NCBI RefSeq assembly: GCF_014982785.1
Contig: NZ_JADCKB010000007.1
Span: 55,741 to 119,740 of the forward strand
Direction of reading: 5' to 3'
Length of the DNA: 64,000 nt
DNA from: Ructibacterium gallinarum
GTDB taxonomy: Bacteria; Bacillota; Clostridia; Monoglobales; Monoglobaceae
Under the pieces are notes generated by a model. It did not search any database and was not told where the DNA came from. It worked only from the letters and a program-made list of their open reading frames with translations. Shown here piece after piece: positions 1 to 10,457 of the stretch (positions are counted from its first letter, which is position 1; each line of letters begins with the position of its first letter). The translations under genes were made by a program, and so were the position numbers.

Positions 1-81
1 ATACTGAAACTGTTTTTTTTCCATACTTCGCCCTCTTATCCGGCAACATACTCACTTGCCGCATTTTTCTTGAATTGAAAG

Positions 82-110
82 AACGGGAAACCCAAAGGAA
101 TCCCGTTTTT
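82..110 (-). terminator. Hairpin terminator after ackA
   Basis: The 7-base arms AACGGGA (82-88) and TCCCGTT (101-107) form a hairpin just past the ackA stop. The plus side carries five T and the minus side a short T-rich run, so it may work in both directions. Nothing else is seen in bases 1-119. Confidence 0.6.
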
Positions 111-119
111 ATATTTGAT

Positions 120-1319
120 TTATTTGGTAAGTGCAGCAGTATCCCGCGCAATCATCAATTCCTCATTGGTAGGAATCACCAGTACCTTTACTGTACTGTC
201 TGGTGCGCTGATCAATGCCTCTTTGCCGCGGGAAGCCTTGTTGACTTCTTCATCCAGTTTCACACCCAAGAAGCCCATATAACTCATAATTTCTGACCGC
301 ATGGGCGCATCATTCTCCCCTACGCCGGCTGTAAAAGCAATGGCGTCAACGCCGTTCATGGCCGCTGCATAGGACCCAATATATTTTGCTACACGGTAAG
401 CAAAAGCATCAAGCGCAACTTCAGCCAAATGATTACCCGCATCCGCTGCTTTTTTCACATCACGAAAATCGGTAGAAACGCCGCCACTCATACCTAAAAT
501 ACCAGACTTTTTATTGAATAAAGTCAGGACTTCATTAATATCTTTACCCTCTTTATTACAGATATACTGTGCCACAGCCGGATCAATATCGCCACAGCGA
601 GAACCCATAATCAAGCCTTCAAGCGGTGTGAGTCCCATACTGGTATCCACACATTTACCTCCGATGGAAGCAGACACACTGGCGCCGTTTCCAAGATGGC
701 AAACGATCACTTTTGCCGTTTCAGAATCAAGGCCTGCAAAGCGAATGGTTTCTTTCGATACAAAATTATGGCTGGTCCCATGGAAACCGTATTTCCGAAT
801 ACTGTATTTTTCCAGATATTCATGGGGAATAGCATAAGTATAAGCCTTTTCGGGCATGGCCATACCAAAAGCTGTATCAAATACCGCTACATTGGGCTTG
901 CCGGGCATTGCCGCCTCACATGCCTCAATGCCTGTTAGATTTGCAGGGTTATGCAATGGACCCAAATCAAAGCATTCCCGAATTACACGCTTTACATCAT
1001 CATTTACAACAATGGAATCACTATAAACCATACCGCCGTGAAGAACCCGATGCCCTACCGCATCTATTTCATCCGCACTCTTTACCACGCCATGTTCCTC
1101 ATCCATCAGCGCTTCCAAAACCAAATCCACCGCTACCTTATGTTCCGGCATGGGCGTCTGTCGTATGTAATCCTCTTTCCCCGGCACTTTATGGGTCAGT
1201 TTAGAGCCTTCAATTCCGATCCGCTCACATTGGCCTTTTGCAAGCACCGTTTCTGTTTCCATATCAATCAGCTGGTATTTCAGCGATGAGCTTCCAGCAT
1301 TGATTACCAAAATTTTCAT
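120..1319 (-). CDS. ackA: Acetate kinase
   Basis: Converts acetyl phosphate and ADP to acetate and ATP, the ATP-yielding last step of acetate fermentation in the cytoplasm. The 399 residues match the family length. The N-terminal NAGSSSLK phosphate motif (residues 7-14), a HRVLHGG motif near residue 90, HGTSH and HLGNGAS in the middle, and a C-terminal GVGEND motif are all present, so the ASKHA-fold enzyme looks intact. It lies 26 bases downstream of pta on the same strand and is surely co-transcribed from the pta promoter. It ends in a hairpin. Divergent tmcAL beyond pta uses the same metabolite, acetate. Identification is secure. Confidence 0.97.
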   Translation of the reverse strand: MKILVINAGSSSLKYQLIDMETETVLAKGQCERIGIEGSKLTHKVPGKEDYIRQTPMPEHKVAVDLVLEALMDEEHGVVKSADEIDAVGHRVLHGGMVYSDSIVVNDDVKRVIRECFDLGPLHNPANLTGIEACEAAMPGKPNVAVFDTAFGMAMPEKAYTYAIPHEYLEKYSIRKYGFHGTSHNFVSKETIRFAGLDSETAKVIVCHLGNGASVSASIGGKCVDTSMGLTPLEGLIMGSRCGDIDPAVAQYICNKEGKDINEVLTLFNKKSGILGMSGGVSTDFRDVKKAADAGNHLAEVALDAFAYRVAKYIGSYAAAMNGVDAIAFTAGVGENDAPMRSEIMSYMGFLGVKLDEEVNKASRGKEALISAPDSTVKVLVIPTNEELMIARDTAALTK

Positions 1320-1345
1320 TTTTCATTCTCCTCCAAACTCAATCA

Positions 1346-2344
1346 TTAGGCCTGTTTTTGTGCTTGTACACAGGTAAACGCCACAACACCCACGATATCC
1401 TCATAACTGCAGCCACGGGACAGATCATTAACCGGTTTTGCAATGCCCTGCGTCAAAGGCCCGTAAGCTTCTGCTTTTGCCAGACGCTGTACCAGTTTAT
1501 AACCGATATTGCCTGCATCCAGATTGGGGAATATCAGCACATTGGCTTTTCCTTCAATGGGGCTGCCCGGTGCTTTAGAGGCATTGATTTCTGGAACAAT
1601 CGCCGCATCTAACTGAAGTTCTCCGTCTATTTTCAGGTCCGGAGCCTGTGCTTTGACAAGTTCTGTCGCGTTGCGCACTTTATCCACATATTCCGATTTC
1701 GCACTGCCATAAGAAGAATAAGACAGCATCGCCACTTTCGGTTCTTCTCCTACCAGCATACGGAAAGACTTGGCCGAAGACAATGCGATTTGCGCCAATT
1801 TTTCTTCATCAGGGTACTCATTTAATCCACAGTCGGAAAATACAAAAGTACCGTTTTCACCATATTCGCAATCCGGCACAATCATCAGGAAAAAGGCCGA
1901 CACTACTTTCGTATCCGGTGCAGTTTTGATAATCTGGAGCGCACTGCGAAGTACATTTGCAGTGGAGTTTACCGCTCCGGCAACCATACCGTCTGCCATC
2001 CCCGTCTTTACCAGCATACAGCCAAAATACAATGTATTCAAAATGGTTTCTGCCGCTTTTTCCGGAGTCATTCCTTTCGCTTTACGAAGTTCATAAAGCT
2101 TATTGGCAAAATCTTCAGTCAGCTCGCTTGTAGCAGGATCAATAATCCGGGCGCCGGAAATGTCCAGATCTTTGGAAATTTCTTTGATTTTTGCTTCATT
2201 TCCCAACAGGATAATATCAGCAAAACCCTGCTTTAACACAGCGTCGGCAGCCTGTACCGTCCTGCGCTCCTCTCCTTCCGCCAGGACAATGGTCTTCTTG
2301 TCAGCGGCAGCAAGCGCCTTGATTTTGTCCATAAATGTTGACAT
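1346..2344 (-). CDS. pta: Phosphate acetyltransferase
   Basis: Converts acetyl-CoA and phosphate to acetyl phosphate and CoA, feeding ackA. At 332 residues it is the short single-domain form usual in Firmicutes, without the N-terminal DRTGG/P-loop extension of the long enterobacterial enzyme. The PTA_PTB fold is recognisable throughout, including the substrate-site segment GPLTQGIAKPVNDLSRG near residues 290-310. It is the first gene of a pta-ackA pair, behind a consensus promoter at 2405-2433. Confidence 0.97.
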   Translation of the reverse strand: MSTFMDKIKALAAADKKTIVLAEGEERRTVQAADAVLKQGFADIILLGNEAKIKEISKDLDISGARIIDPATSELTEDFANKLYELRKAKGMTPEKAAETILNTLYFGCMLVKTGMADGMVAGAVNSTANVLRSALQIIKTAPDTKVVSAFFLMIVPDCEYGENGTFVFSDCGLNEYPDEEKLAQIALSSAKSFRMLVGEEPKVAMLSYSSYGSAKSEYVDKVRNATELVKAQAPDLKIDGELQLDAAIVPEINASKAPGSPIEGKANVLIFPNLDAGNIGYKLVQRLAKAEAYGPLTQGIAKPVNDLSRGCSYEDIVGVVAFTCVQAQKQA

Positions 2345-2404
2345 TTTAATTACCTCATTTCGTTATAGTAAATTTACAATTATTTTCATACGTCTGACTA
2401 AAAT

Positions 2405-2433
2405 ATTATACACCTTTGTTTTTTATAACACAA
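2405..2433 (-). promoter_or_regulatory. Sigma-A promoter of pta-ackA
   Basis: Read on the minus strand: TTGTGT at 2433-2428, a 17-base spacer, then TATAAT at 2410-2405 preceded by TG (extended -10). The leader to the pta ATG is about 55 bases. It lies back to back with the tmcAL promoter. Confidence 0.75.
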
Positions 2434-2453
2434 GGGAATTTTTGAATTTTTTC

Positions 2454-2481
2454 TTGAGAAAAAGAAATTTTGTGCTATACT
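2454..2481 (+). promoter_or_regulatory. Sigma-A promoter of tmcAL
   Basis: TTGAGA (2454-2459), a 16-base spacer and TATACT (2476-2481). The start codon is about 55 bases on, with a GAGGG ribosome site. Confidence 0.6.
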
Positions 2482-2535
2482 AATAGAAGAAAAGAAGAAT
2501 TTTGACTGGTTTCCGACAAAAGTGAGGGATTTTGT

Positions 2536-3684
2536 ATGAAAATTGCAGCGGTAGTTTGTGAATATAACCCATTTCATATGGGACATCAGTATCAGCTGGA
2601 TACCATCCACCAGCTTCTTGCGCCAGATGCCATTGTAGGTATCATGAGCGGGAATTTTGTACAGCGGGGCGAACCCGCTGTTTTTTCCAAACAATGCAGA
2701 GCTGCCGCGGCAATACAAAGCGGCATTGACCTGATACTGGAGCTTCCTGCTGTCCTTACACTCCAGTCAGCACAGCGCTATGCCCGCAACGCTGTGCTGA
2801 CGCTACATGCACTTGGCTGTATAGATACTTTGTTTTTTGGTGCCGAATCACCAGATACAGAAGTACTAGTTCAACTCGCCCGTGTTTTGCAAAACGAAGA
2901 TACCACCTTCTCCCACCGTTTGCAAGAGGAGCTAAGCCATGGTCTTTCCTTTGCTGCGGCACGAGCTGCAGCTGTAAAGGCAATACTTGGCCCTGCTTCA
3001 GCAGCCATTCTCAGTCAACCCAACAATATTCTAGCGGTGGAATATATTAAGGAACTGCTGCATCTCCAAAGCAGCATTCGCCCCTTTGCTATCTCCCGCC
3101 GCGGCGCAGGCCATGACGCCACAGCACCAGCGGACGGCTTCGCCTCCGCATCGGCATTACGTGAAATGCTTTTAAACGGTCAGAATATTGATTCTTATCT
3201 GCCGCCCAAAATCGCTGATATTTTTTCACAAGAACAGCCTTTTTCTATCCGCTGTATGGAAAAAGCAATCATCGCCAATCTCTGTCTCATACCTTTAGAA
3301 TCTCTCCGGCATACCGCAGATGTCTCGGAAGGGCTGGAATACGCGCTGAAAAAAGCTGCTTTTTCCGCCGATACGCTTCCGGAACTCATTTCTCTTGTCA
3401 AGTCCAAACGGTATGCATACAGCCGCATCCGCCGGATTGCTTTCAATGCATATTTGGGTATTACCCAAAAAGATGCCCAGCTTCTGCCATCTTATATTCG
3501 TGTACTGGACTTTAATGAAACCGGCCGCAATGTACTAAACCTGGCCCGTAAAACCGCCTCTCTGCCGCTGGCCAAAAACGGCGGACAGATTAAAAATCAC
3601 CCGGATGCGCAAAAGCTTTGGCAGAGAGAGCTTGCTCTTGACCGTATTTATAACCTTTTTCAAAATACAGACAAAAAAATATAA
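2536..3684 (+). CDS. tmcAL: tRNA(Met) cytidine acetate ligase (TmcAL/YlbM family)
   Basis: TmcAL activates acetate with ATP and makes N4-acetylcytidine at the wobble base of elongator tRNA-Met. The 382-residue protein has the family nucleotidyltransferase motifs: EYNPFHMGH at residues 9-17 (HxGH-type ATP site) and GNFVQRGEPAV near residues 37-47, with the long helical C-terminal half typical of YlbM. It is divergent from pta-ackA, so an acetate-consuming tRNA modifier sits beside the acetate-producing pathway. Its stop codon lies inside the hairpin that terminates ppa. The older label is nucleotidyltransferase. Family assignment is firm; function is by homology. Confidence 0.92.
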   Translation: MKIAAVVCEYNPFHMGHQYQLDTIHQLLAPDAIVGIMSGNFVQRGEPAVFSKQCRAAAAIQSGIDLILELPAVLTLQSAQRYARNAVLTLHALGCIDTLFFGAESPDTEVLVQLARVLQNEDTTFSHRLQEELSHGLSFAAARAAAVKAILGPASAAILSQPNNILAVEYIKELLHLQSSIRPFAISRRGAGHDATAPADGFASASALREMLLNGQNIDSYLPPKIADIFSQEQPFSIRCMEKAIIANLCLIPLESLRHTADVSEGLEYALKKAAFSADTLPELISLVKSKRYAYSRIRRIAFNAYLGITQKDAQLLPSYIRVLDFNETGRNVLNLARKTASLPLAKNGGQIKNHPDAQKLWQRELALDRIYNLFQNTDKKI

Positions 3685-3710
3685 GAAGCCACTTCTCCGG
3701 CTTCTTATAT
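3679..3710 (-). terminator. Terminator of ppa, overlapping the end of tmcAL
   Basis: A perfect 12-base inverted repeat (3679-3690 with 3699-3710) around an 8-base loop. Read on the minus strand it is followed by seven T, so it ends the ppa transcript. The left arm contains the tmcAL stop codon. Confidence 0.85.
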
Positions 3711-3722
3711 CTTATGCAAGGC

Positions 3723-4256
3723 TTATTTTGACGGATAAGCCTTTTTATAATTGTCAATGCTTTCCTGTACGATTTTCAGCGCTTCCATCACATCACTTAC
3801 TTCATCTACAGCCGTTTCTTTCCCTTCTAATGTTTTATATACAGAGAAAAAGTGACGCATTTCTTCAAAAATATGCTTTGGAAGCTGTGAAATATCCGAG
3901 TAACACTTATATGTAGGGTCGTCATACGGAATTGCTATAATCTTTTCATCCCTCTTGCCATTATCCATCATAGAAATAACACCGATGGGATAGCTCCGCA
4001 CCAGCGTCATGGGCTGAATAGGCTCACTGCAAAGGAGCAGTACATCCAAGGGATCCCCGTCGTCCGCCAAGGTACGGGGGATAAAACCGTAATTGGCAGG
4101 ATAGTGCGTGGAGGTGTATAGCACACGATCCAGAATCAGCAGTCCCGTTTCCTTATCCATTTCATATTTCATCTTACTGCCCTGTGAAATTTCAATCACC
4201 GTAATAAAATCTGTAGGGAAAATCCTTTCAGGGGCAATATCGTGCCAAATATTCAT
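3723..4256 (-). CDS. ppa: Inorganic pyrophosphatase, family I
   Basis: Hydrolyses pyrophosphate to two phosphates and pulls biosynthetic reactions forward. The 177 residues match soluble family I enzymes. The active-site signature DDGDPLDVLLL near residues 61-71 supplies metal-binding aspartates, and the conserved YPANYGFIP segment lies just before it. Many Clostridia use family II (DHH) or membrane pyrophosphatases instead; this one is family I. It has its own promoter (4302-4330) and terminator (3679-3710) and so appears monocistronic, although read-through from the hydrolase upstream is possible. Confidence 0.95.
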   Translation of the reverse strand: MNIWHDIAPERIFPTDFITVIEISQGSKMKYEMDKETGLLILDRVLYTSTHYPANYGFIPRTLADDGDPLDVLLLCSEPIQPMTLVRSYPIGVISMMDNGKRDEKIIAIPYDDPTYKCYSDISQLPKHIFEEMRHFFSVYKTLEGKETAVDEVSDVMEALKIVQESIDNYKKAYPSK

Positions 4257-4301
4257 GATGGTTTTTCCTCCTTGTATTTAAGAAAAGATCAAGTTATTCA
4301 T

Positions 4302-4330
4302 AGTATAGCATACATACTGAAAAAACGCAA
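4302..4330 (-). promoter_or_regulatory. Sigma-A promoter of ppa
   Basis: On the minus strand TTGCGT (4330-4325), a 17-base spacer and TATACT (4307-4302). An AAGGAGGAA ribosome site follows before the ATG at 4256. Confidence 0.75.
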
Positions 4331-4337
4331 TGTATTT

Positions 4338-5108
4338 TTATTTCCAACCACTTTGTATCTTTGATAAGAACGAAAGAAAACACCTTTCTACTACTTTCTT
4401 GTCTTTGCCACTCAGATAAAAATGTCCTGAATCTGGAAGCACCGTCACCTGAAAATCCGGCCTTACCCGCCGCAAAAGACTTACCGTCTTCAGGCTGACA
4501 AATTCATCATCCGCAGACAACACAACACACATCCTGCAATTAAGCTTCGGAAGCATCTGCCGCATTCTGCGGCACAACCCCAAAAGCGCCGCATACTGCG
4601 GCCCCCATCCAACACACTGGTACAGGCGCACATGGGAAATACTGCAGGTTCTCAAAACTGCCCGGGCAGATTCATGCTCTGGGGCAAGCGTTCCGGTAAA
4701 CGCCCGGCACACCTCCTCTACGCCCTTATACCGTACTCCCAGGCACAGCGGAAGTCCCAACGCGAAAATGCCATCTGGCGCCGCCAAAGGATTCTGGCAG
4801 GCTTGCATAGCCAAAAGCCCGCCCATAGAATGGCCTACAATAATGACATGGGGGTATTGCTTCTTAAAATGTATCACTGCCGCCTCGGTATATTCCTGCC
4901 ACTGCCGCATTCTGCTTCCCGCAAAAGCGGCACCGTCGCTTCCATGTCCCGGCAGCAGCAGTGCCGCAGAAGAAATCCCCTGCGTCTCCAGCAATTTCAT
5001 TAAAGGGCGAAATTGCTCTGGCCCTTCCAAAATCCCATGTACAAACAGCACCAGCAATTTGGCGCCGGGAATATGACTGCTGATATGGCACTGTCTGCTG
5101 CCTTCCAT
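4338..5108 (-). CDS. Alpha/beta hydrolase, esterase or lipase-like
   Basis: A 256-residue alpha/beta-hydrolase with a complete catalytic triad: nucleophile Ser in GHSMGG near residues 92-97, an acid in SADDEF near residue 200, and His in DSGHFY near residue 226. VHGILEGPEQF near residues 23-33 supplies the HG oxyanion-hole motif. It resembles carboxylesterase or monoacylglycerol-lipase-like proteins. No signal peptide is seen, so it should be cytoplasmic. It starts 14 bases after eno and is the last gene of the glycolytic operon, but nothing in the sequence links it to glycolysis. Substrate unknown. Confidence 0.85.
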   Translation of the reverse strand: MEGSRQCHISSHIPGAKLLVLFVHGILEGPEQFRPLMKLLETQGISSAALLLPGHGSDGAAFAGSRMRQWQEYTEAAVIHFKKQYPHVIIVGHSMGGLLAMQACQNPLAAPDGIFALGLPLCLGVRYKGVEEVCRAFTGTLAPEHESARAVLRTCSISHVRLYQCVGWGPQYAALLGLCRRMRQMLPKLNCRMCVVLSADDEFVSLKTVSLLRRVRPDFQVTVLPDSGHFYLSGKDKKVVERCFLSFLSKIQSGWK

Positions 5109-5122
5109 GTCAAAACACCTTC

Positions 5123-6460
<1,338 letters not shown>

Positions 6461-6527
6461 TTATCTTCCTTTTCAGTTTATCCGAAGAGGAAAAATTTAT
6501 ACAGAAGGTTTTGTTATTACACATATT

Positions 6528-8063
6528 TTATTCGCCGTGGGAAATCAAACTTTCACCCGTCATTTCTGCCGGTTTTTCCAGGCCCATCATGTCAAGCAGG
6601 GTGGGCGCAAGATCCGCCAGCCGTCCGGGCTTTAATTTGACATCATGATTGCCAATAAGAACCAGCGGTACCACATTGGTAGTATGCGCAGTAAATGCGC
6701 CGCCAGTTTCATAGTTAATCATCTGATCCGCGTTACCATGATCAGCTGTGATCAATGCCATACCATGCATTTTCTCAATAGCATCCACCACACGTCCCAG
6801 GCAAAAATCCACCGTTTCCACCGCTTTGACCGCTGCATCAAAAACACCGGTGTGCCCTACCATATCACAGTTAGCGAAATTCAAAATAATCACATCATAT
6901 TCGCCGCTTTCGATCCGCTTTACCACCTCATCAGTCACCTCTGGTGCGCTCATCTCCGGCTGCAGGTCATAAGTTGCCACCTTGGGCGAGTTGATCAGTG
7001 CCCGGTCTTCGCCGTCATACACGTTTTCTACACCGCCGTTAAAGAAAAAGGTAACATGTGCATACTTTTCCGTCTCAGCAATACGCAGCTGCCGAAGCCC
7101 TTTTTTGCTGATATATTCACCAAAGGTATTCTTCAAAGATTCCGGTTTAAAAGCCACCTCTACATTCGGCATAGAGGCATCATACTGGGTCATACATACA
7201 TAAAACGTCTTAAAATATTTTCTTTCAAATCCGGAAAAATCAGGATCCACAATCGTCCGGGTGATTTCTCTGGCACGATCAGGACGGAAATTGAAGAAGA
7301 TTACCGAGTCGTTCTCCGAAATTCGTCCTGTCGGCTGGTCATCTTTGGTAATGACAGTGGGCACCACAAATTCATCGGTTACTCCATTGTTATAACTTTC
7401 CTTCACCGCTGTTACTGCCGACTGACAAATATTTCCTTCACCCAGAACCATAGCGTTATATGCTTTTTCTACCCGTTCCCACCGGTTATCACGATCCATA
7501 GCATAATAACGTCCCATCACCGTGGCAATATCGCCTACCCCGATTTCACGCAGTTTTGCCACCAATTCCTCTACATAGTCTGCACCGGAAGACGGCGGAA
7601 CATCACGGCCGTCCAAAAAGCAGTGTACATGCACCTTTTCAAGTCCACTCTTTTTGGCCAGCTGCAAAAGGCCGTACAGATGACGGTTATGGCTGTGCAC
7701 ACCTCCATCTGAAAGTAATCCCGCAAGGTGCAGGGCGCTGTTATTCTTTTTACAGTTCTCCACCGCCGCAAGCAGAACTGGATTTTCAAAAAAGTCTCCG
7801 TCTTCTATGGATTTGGTGATCCGGGTTAGTTCCTGATACACAATCCGGCCAGCGCCGATGTTGGTATGTCCCACCTCGGAATTTCCCATCTGCCCTTCAG
7901 GAAGGCCCACATCCATACCGGATGCATGTACAATGGTATGGGGGCAGGACTGCATATACCGATCCATATTGGGCGTCTTGGCGGCATAAATGGCATTTCC
8001 CTCATGCCGTTCGTTGACACCATAACCATCCATAATAATCAGTGCATAAGGTTTTTTGCTCAT
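6528..8063 (-). CDS. gpmI: 2,3-bisphosphoglycerate-independent phosphoglycerate mutase
   Basis: Interconverts 3- and 2-phosphoglycerate without cofactor, using two manganese ions and a phosphoserine. At 511 residues it matches family length. The alkaline-phosphatase-like fold begins with MDGYGV, the catalytic Ser lies in GNSEVGH near residue 61, and ligand motifs [12 protein letters not shown] and ITADHGNAD lie in the last third. I favour the ATG at 8063; a TTG two codons upstream would sit closer to the AGAGGA ribosome site. It lies between tpiA and eno in the glycolytic operon. Confidence 0.96.
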   Translation of the reverse strand: MSKKPYALIIMDGYGVNERHEGNAIYAAKTPNMDRYMQSCPHTIVHASGMDVGLPEGQMGNSEVGHTNIGAGRIVYQELTRITKSIEDGDFFENPVLLAAVENCKKNNSALHLAGLLSDGGVHSHNRHLYGLLQLAKKSGLEKVHVHCFLDGRDVPPSSGADYVEELVAKLREIGVGDIATVMGRYYAMDRDNRWERVEKAYNAMVLGEGNICQSAVTAVKESYNNGVTDEFVVPTVITKDDQPTGRISENDSVIFFNFRPDRAREITRTIVDPDFSGFERKYFKTFYVCMTQYDASMPNVEVAFKPESLKNTFGEYISKKGLRQLRIAETEKYAHVTFFFNGGVENVYDGEDRALINSPKVATYDLQPEMSAPEVTDEVVKRIESGEYDVIILNFANCDMVGHTGVFDAAVKAVETVDFCLGRVVDAIEKMHGMALITADHGNADQMINYETGGAFTAHTTNVVPLVLIGNHDVKLKPGRLADLAPTLLDMMGLEKPAEMTGESLISHGE

Positions 8064-8087
8064 AATCAAATCTGTCCTCTCAAAAAA

Positions 8088-8840
8088 TTATTTTGCGGCT
8101 TCCACAATAACAGAAAAATCTTCTGCTTTCAGGCTGGCGCCGCCAATCAAGCCGCCGTCAATGTTGGGTTTTGCCAAAAGCTCAGCCGCATTTTTCGCAT
8201 TCATGCTGCCGCCGTATTGAATCCGGATCGCTTCTGCGGTCTCTTTACCGTAAAGCCCAGCAATCGTCTCACGGATTATACCGCAGACCTCATCAGCCTG
8301 CTCTGCCGTAGCAGTCTTTCCGGTTCCGATTGCCCAAACCGGTTCATAAGCAATCACGATTTTCTTAGCATCCTCTGCGGAAATACCCAAAAAGGCAATC
8401 TTGGTCTGCCGGCGAACCGTATCATCCGTAATACCCTGCTCCCGCTCTGTCAGGCTCTCACCGACACAAACGATAGGCAGAAGTCCTGCTTCCAGCGCCG
8501 CTTTGGTACGCAGATTCACCGTCTCATCCGTTTCACCGAAATACTGGCGACGTTCCGAATGTCCAATAATCACATAGGTCACGCCCGCCTCTTTGAGCAT
8601 ATTACCTGCCAATTCCCCGGTATAAGCGCCGCTTTCTTTAAAATGCACATTCTGAGCGCCTACCGCCACGTTGCTGCCTTTGAGCTCTTCTACAACACCA
8701 GGAATGCAAATTGCCGTTGGGCAAACCACGACATCACAGGTAGCACCTGCAACCTTTTCCTTAATTTCTGCCACCAGAGCTTTTGCTTCAGACGGTGTTT
8801 TATTCATTTTCCAGTTCCCTGCAATAATCTTTTTTCTCAT
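8088..8840 (-). CDS. tpiA: Triosephosphate isomerase
   Basis: Interconverts dihydroxyacetone phosphate and glyceraldehyde 3-phosphate. I start it at the ATG at 8840 (250 residues, the family standard), since GAAAGGATG lies just upstream; a longer frame opens at 8867 but would add nine atypical residues. GNWKMNK near the N-terminus, catalytic His in IGHSERR, catalytic Glu in [11 protein letters not shown] and the C-terminal phosphate loops YGGSM and GGAS are all present. It follows pgk after a hairpin-bearing gap and is followed at once by gpmI. Confidence 0.97.
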   Translation of the reverse strand: MRKKIIAGNWKMNKTPSEAKALVAEIKEKVAGATCDVVVCPTAICIPGVVEELKGSNVAVGAQNVHFKESGAYTGELAGNMLKEAGVTYVIIGHSERRQYFGETDETVNLRTKAALEAGLLPIVCVGESLTEREQGITDDTVRRQTKIAFLGISAEDAKKIVIAYEPVWAIGTGKTATAEQADEVCGIIRETIAGLYGKETAEAIRIQYGGSMNAKNAAELLAKPNIDGGLIGGASLKAEDFSVIVEAAK

Positions 8841-8885
8841 GACAAACATCCTTTCTTTTTCAGCCATACCGTTTTTATGACATGT

Positions 8886-8919
8886 GCAAAGGCCGAAACA
8901 ACACCCTGCTCCGGCCTTT
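8886..8919 (-). promoter_or_regulatory. Hairpin in the pgk-tpiA junction
   Basis: The arms AAAGGCCG and CGGCCTTT form an 8-bp stem in the 89-base gap between the pgk stop and the tpiA start. The U-tract is poor, so it is more likely an mRNA processing or stability element than a full terminator. Confidence 0.4.
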
Positions 8920-8929
8920 CTGCGCAGTT

Positions 8930-10132
8930 TTATTTATCGCTGAGCGCCGCAACGCCCGGCAGAACCTTGCCTTCCAAAAATTCCATAGACGCGCCGCCGC
9001 CAGTAGAGATGTGGGACATCTTATCACCAAAGCCCAGCTGGTTCACGGCCGCCGCACTGTCGCCACCGCCAATAATAGTGGTTGCGTCCGTATCCGCCAG
9101 TGCCTGTGCTACCGCAATAGTACCCTTTGCCAGAGTGGGATTTTCAAATACGCCCATGGGGCCGTTCCATACTACCGTCTTTGCGCTCTTTACCGTATCC
9201 GCAAACAGCTGACGGGTCTTTTCGCCAATATCAAGTCCCATTTTATCCGCGGGAATTGCATCAGATGGTACGGTTTCTACCGCAATTTCTGCATCAATTG
9301 GATTGGGGAATTCGGAGGCTACCACAGTATCGACTGGCAAAATCAGTTTTTTGCCCAGTTTTTCCGCCTTGTCCATCATCTCTTTGCAGTAGTCAATCTT
9401 CTCATCGTCTGCCAAAGAGGTACCGATTTCATAGCCTTTGGCCTTTAAGAAAGTATATGCCATACCACCACCGATAATCAGTGTATCGCATTTTTCCAAA
9501 AGGTTGGAGATCACGTTCAGCTTGTCCGCAACCTTGGCGCCGCCCAAAATAGCAACCAGCGGACGAACCGGATTGTCAATGGCATTTCCTAAGAAATCCA
9601 GTTCTTTTTTCATCAGATATCCAGCCACAGACGGGCTAAGATATTCAGTCACGCCCACAGTAGAGCAATGTGCCCGGTGTGCACTTCCAAAAGCGTCATT
9701 GACAAACACTTCGGCAAGGGAAGCCAGCTCTTTGCTGAAATTTTCACCATTTTTCGTCTCTTCTGCGCGATATCTGGTGTTTTGCAGTAATACCACATCG
9801 CCGTCTTTCATAGCGGCCACCGCTGCCTTGGCATTTTCGCCTACTACATTATCATCTGCCGCAAAAACAACTTCTTTTCCCAAATGCTCAGACAACCGTA
9901 CTGCCACCGGCGCTAAAGACAGCTCTGGTTTCGGTTCACCCTTAGGCTTACCCATATGAGAGCACAGAATTACCTTGGCACCCTCTGCAATTAGCTTTTT
10001 AATAGTGGGCAATGCGCCTACGATTCTAGTTTCGTCCGTAATTTTTCCGTCTTTGATCGGAACGTTAAAGTCACAGCGCACCAATACTTTTTTGCCCTTA
10101 ACCTCAATGTCATCAACTGTTTTCTTGTTCAT
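8930..10132 (-). CDS. pgk: Phosphoglycerate kinase
   Basis: Transfers phosphate from 1,3-bisphosphoglycerate to ADP. The 400 residues match bacterial monomeric PGK. The RCDFNVP motif near residues 19-25, SHMGKPKG near residue 58, [10 protein letters not shown] near residue 150 and the nucleotide-binding GGGDSAAA segment near the C-terminus are seen. It is the first gene of the glycolytic operon, with a promoter about 90 bases upstream. The usual upstream gene gap is absent; a different operon lies upstream. Confidence 0.97.
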   Translation of the reverse strand: MNKKTVDDIEVKGKKVLVRCDFNVPIKDGKITDETRIVGALPTIKKLIAEGAKVILCSHMGKPKGEPKPELSLAPVAVRLSEHLGKEVVFAADDNVVGENAKAAVAAMKDGDVVLLQNTRYRAEETKNGENFSKELASLAEVFVNDAFGSAHRAHCSTVGVTEYLSPSVAGYLMKKELDFLGNAIDNPVRPLVAILGGAKVADKLNVISNLLEKCDTLIIGGGMAYTFLKAKGYEIGTSLADDEKIDYCKEMMDKAEKLGKKLILPVDTVVASEFPNPIDAEIAVETVPSDAIPADKMGLDIGEKTRQLFADTVKSAKTVVWNGPMGVFENPTLAKGTIAVAQALADTDATTIIGGGDSAAAVNQLGFGDKMSHISTGGGASMEFLEGKVLPGVAALSDK

Positions 10133-10457
10133 GAAAAATACCTCCCAAAAATATATTGACTCCCCGCTTTGGGGCTGATTCTATTACACAAGAAACATAT
10201 GGATATTTTTACCCAATTTCATTTTATCCTAAATAATAAAATTTATCAAGTGTTTTTCACAGATTTTTTGTTAAAAAAATCACGATTTCCCCTCCGCTTC
10301 GGCATAGAAATTTGTCAAAACCTTACATCTGTTCTTTTTTGAACAGCCAAGAAATGGTACAACAAAAAAATCCCCTCCATTTTTCCGCCGTTCCACGCAT
10401 AAAAAGCACTTGTTGTTCCATATGTAAAACGGACAGCAAGCGCTCTTTTTTTCTTTC
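10133..10457 (-). promoter_or_regulatory. pgk leader and promoter region
   Basis: This gene-free stretch holds the pgk promoter on the minus strand: TTGATA at 10249-10244, a 17-base spacer, TAAAAT at 10226-10221. A small CCCC/GGGG hairpin lies in the leader (about 10160-10175). Further right are a short CTGTTC/GAACAG hairpin (10329-10346) and the terminator of the upstream permease gene. Confidence 0.6.
10400..10444 (-). terminator. Terminator after the ABC-2 permease gene
   Basis: A long imperfect stem (10405-10419 with 10430-10444, a few mismatches), followed on the minus strand by a run of five T. It would end the gyrA-to-permease run of genes. Confidence 0.6.

Noticed and set aside
6645..9212. 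Long plus-strand open frames (355 and 448 residues) across the glycolytic genes
   Set aside because: Antisense shadows of gpmI, tpiA and pgk, rich in His, Cys and Arg, with no family resemblance.
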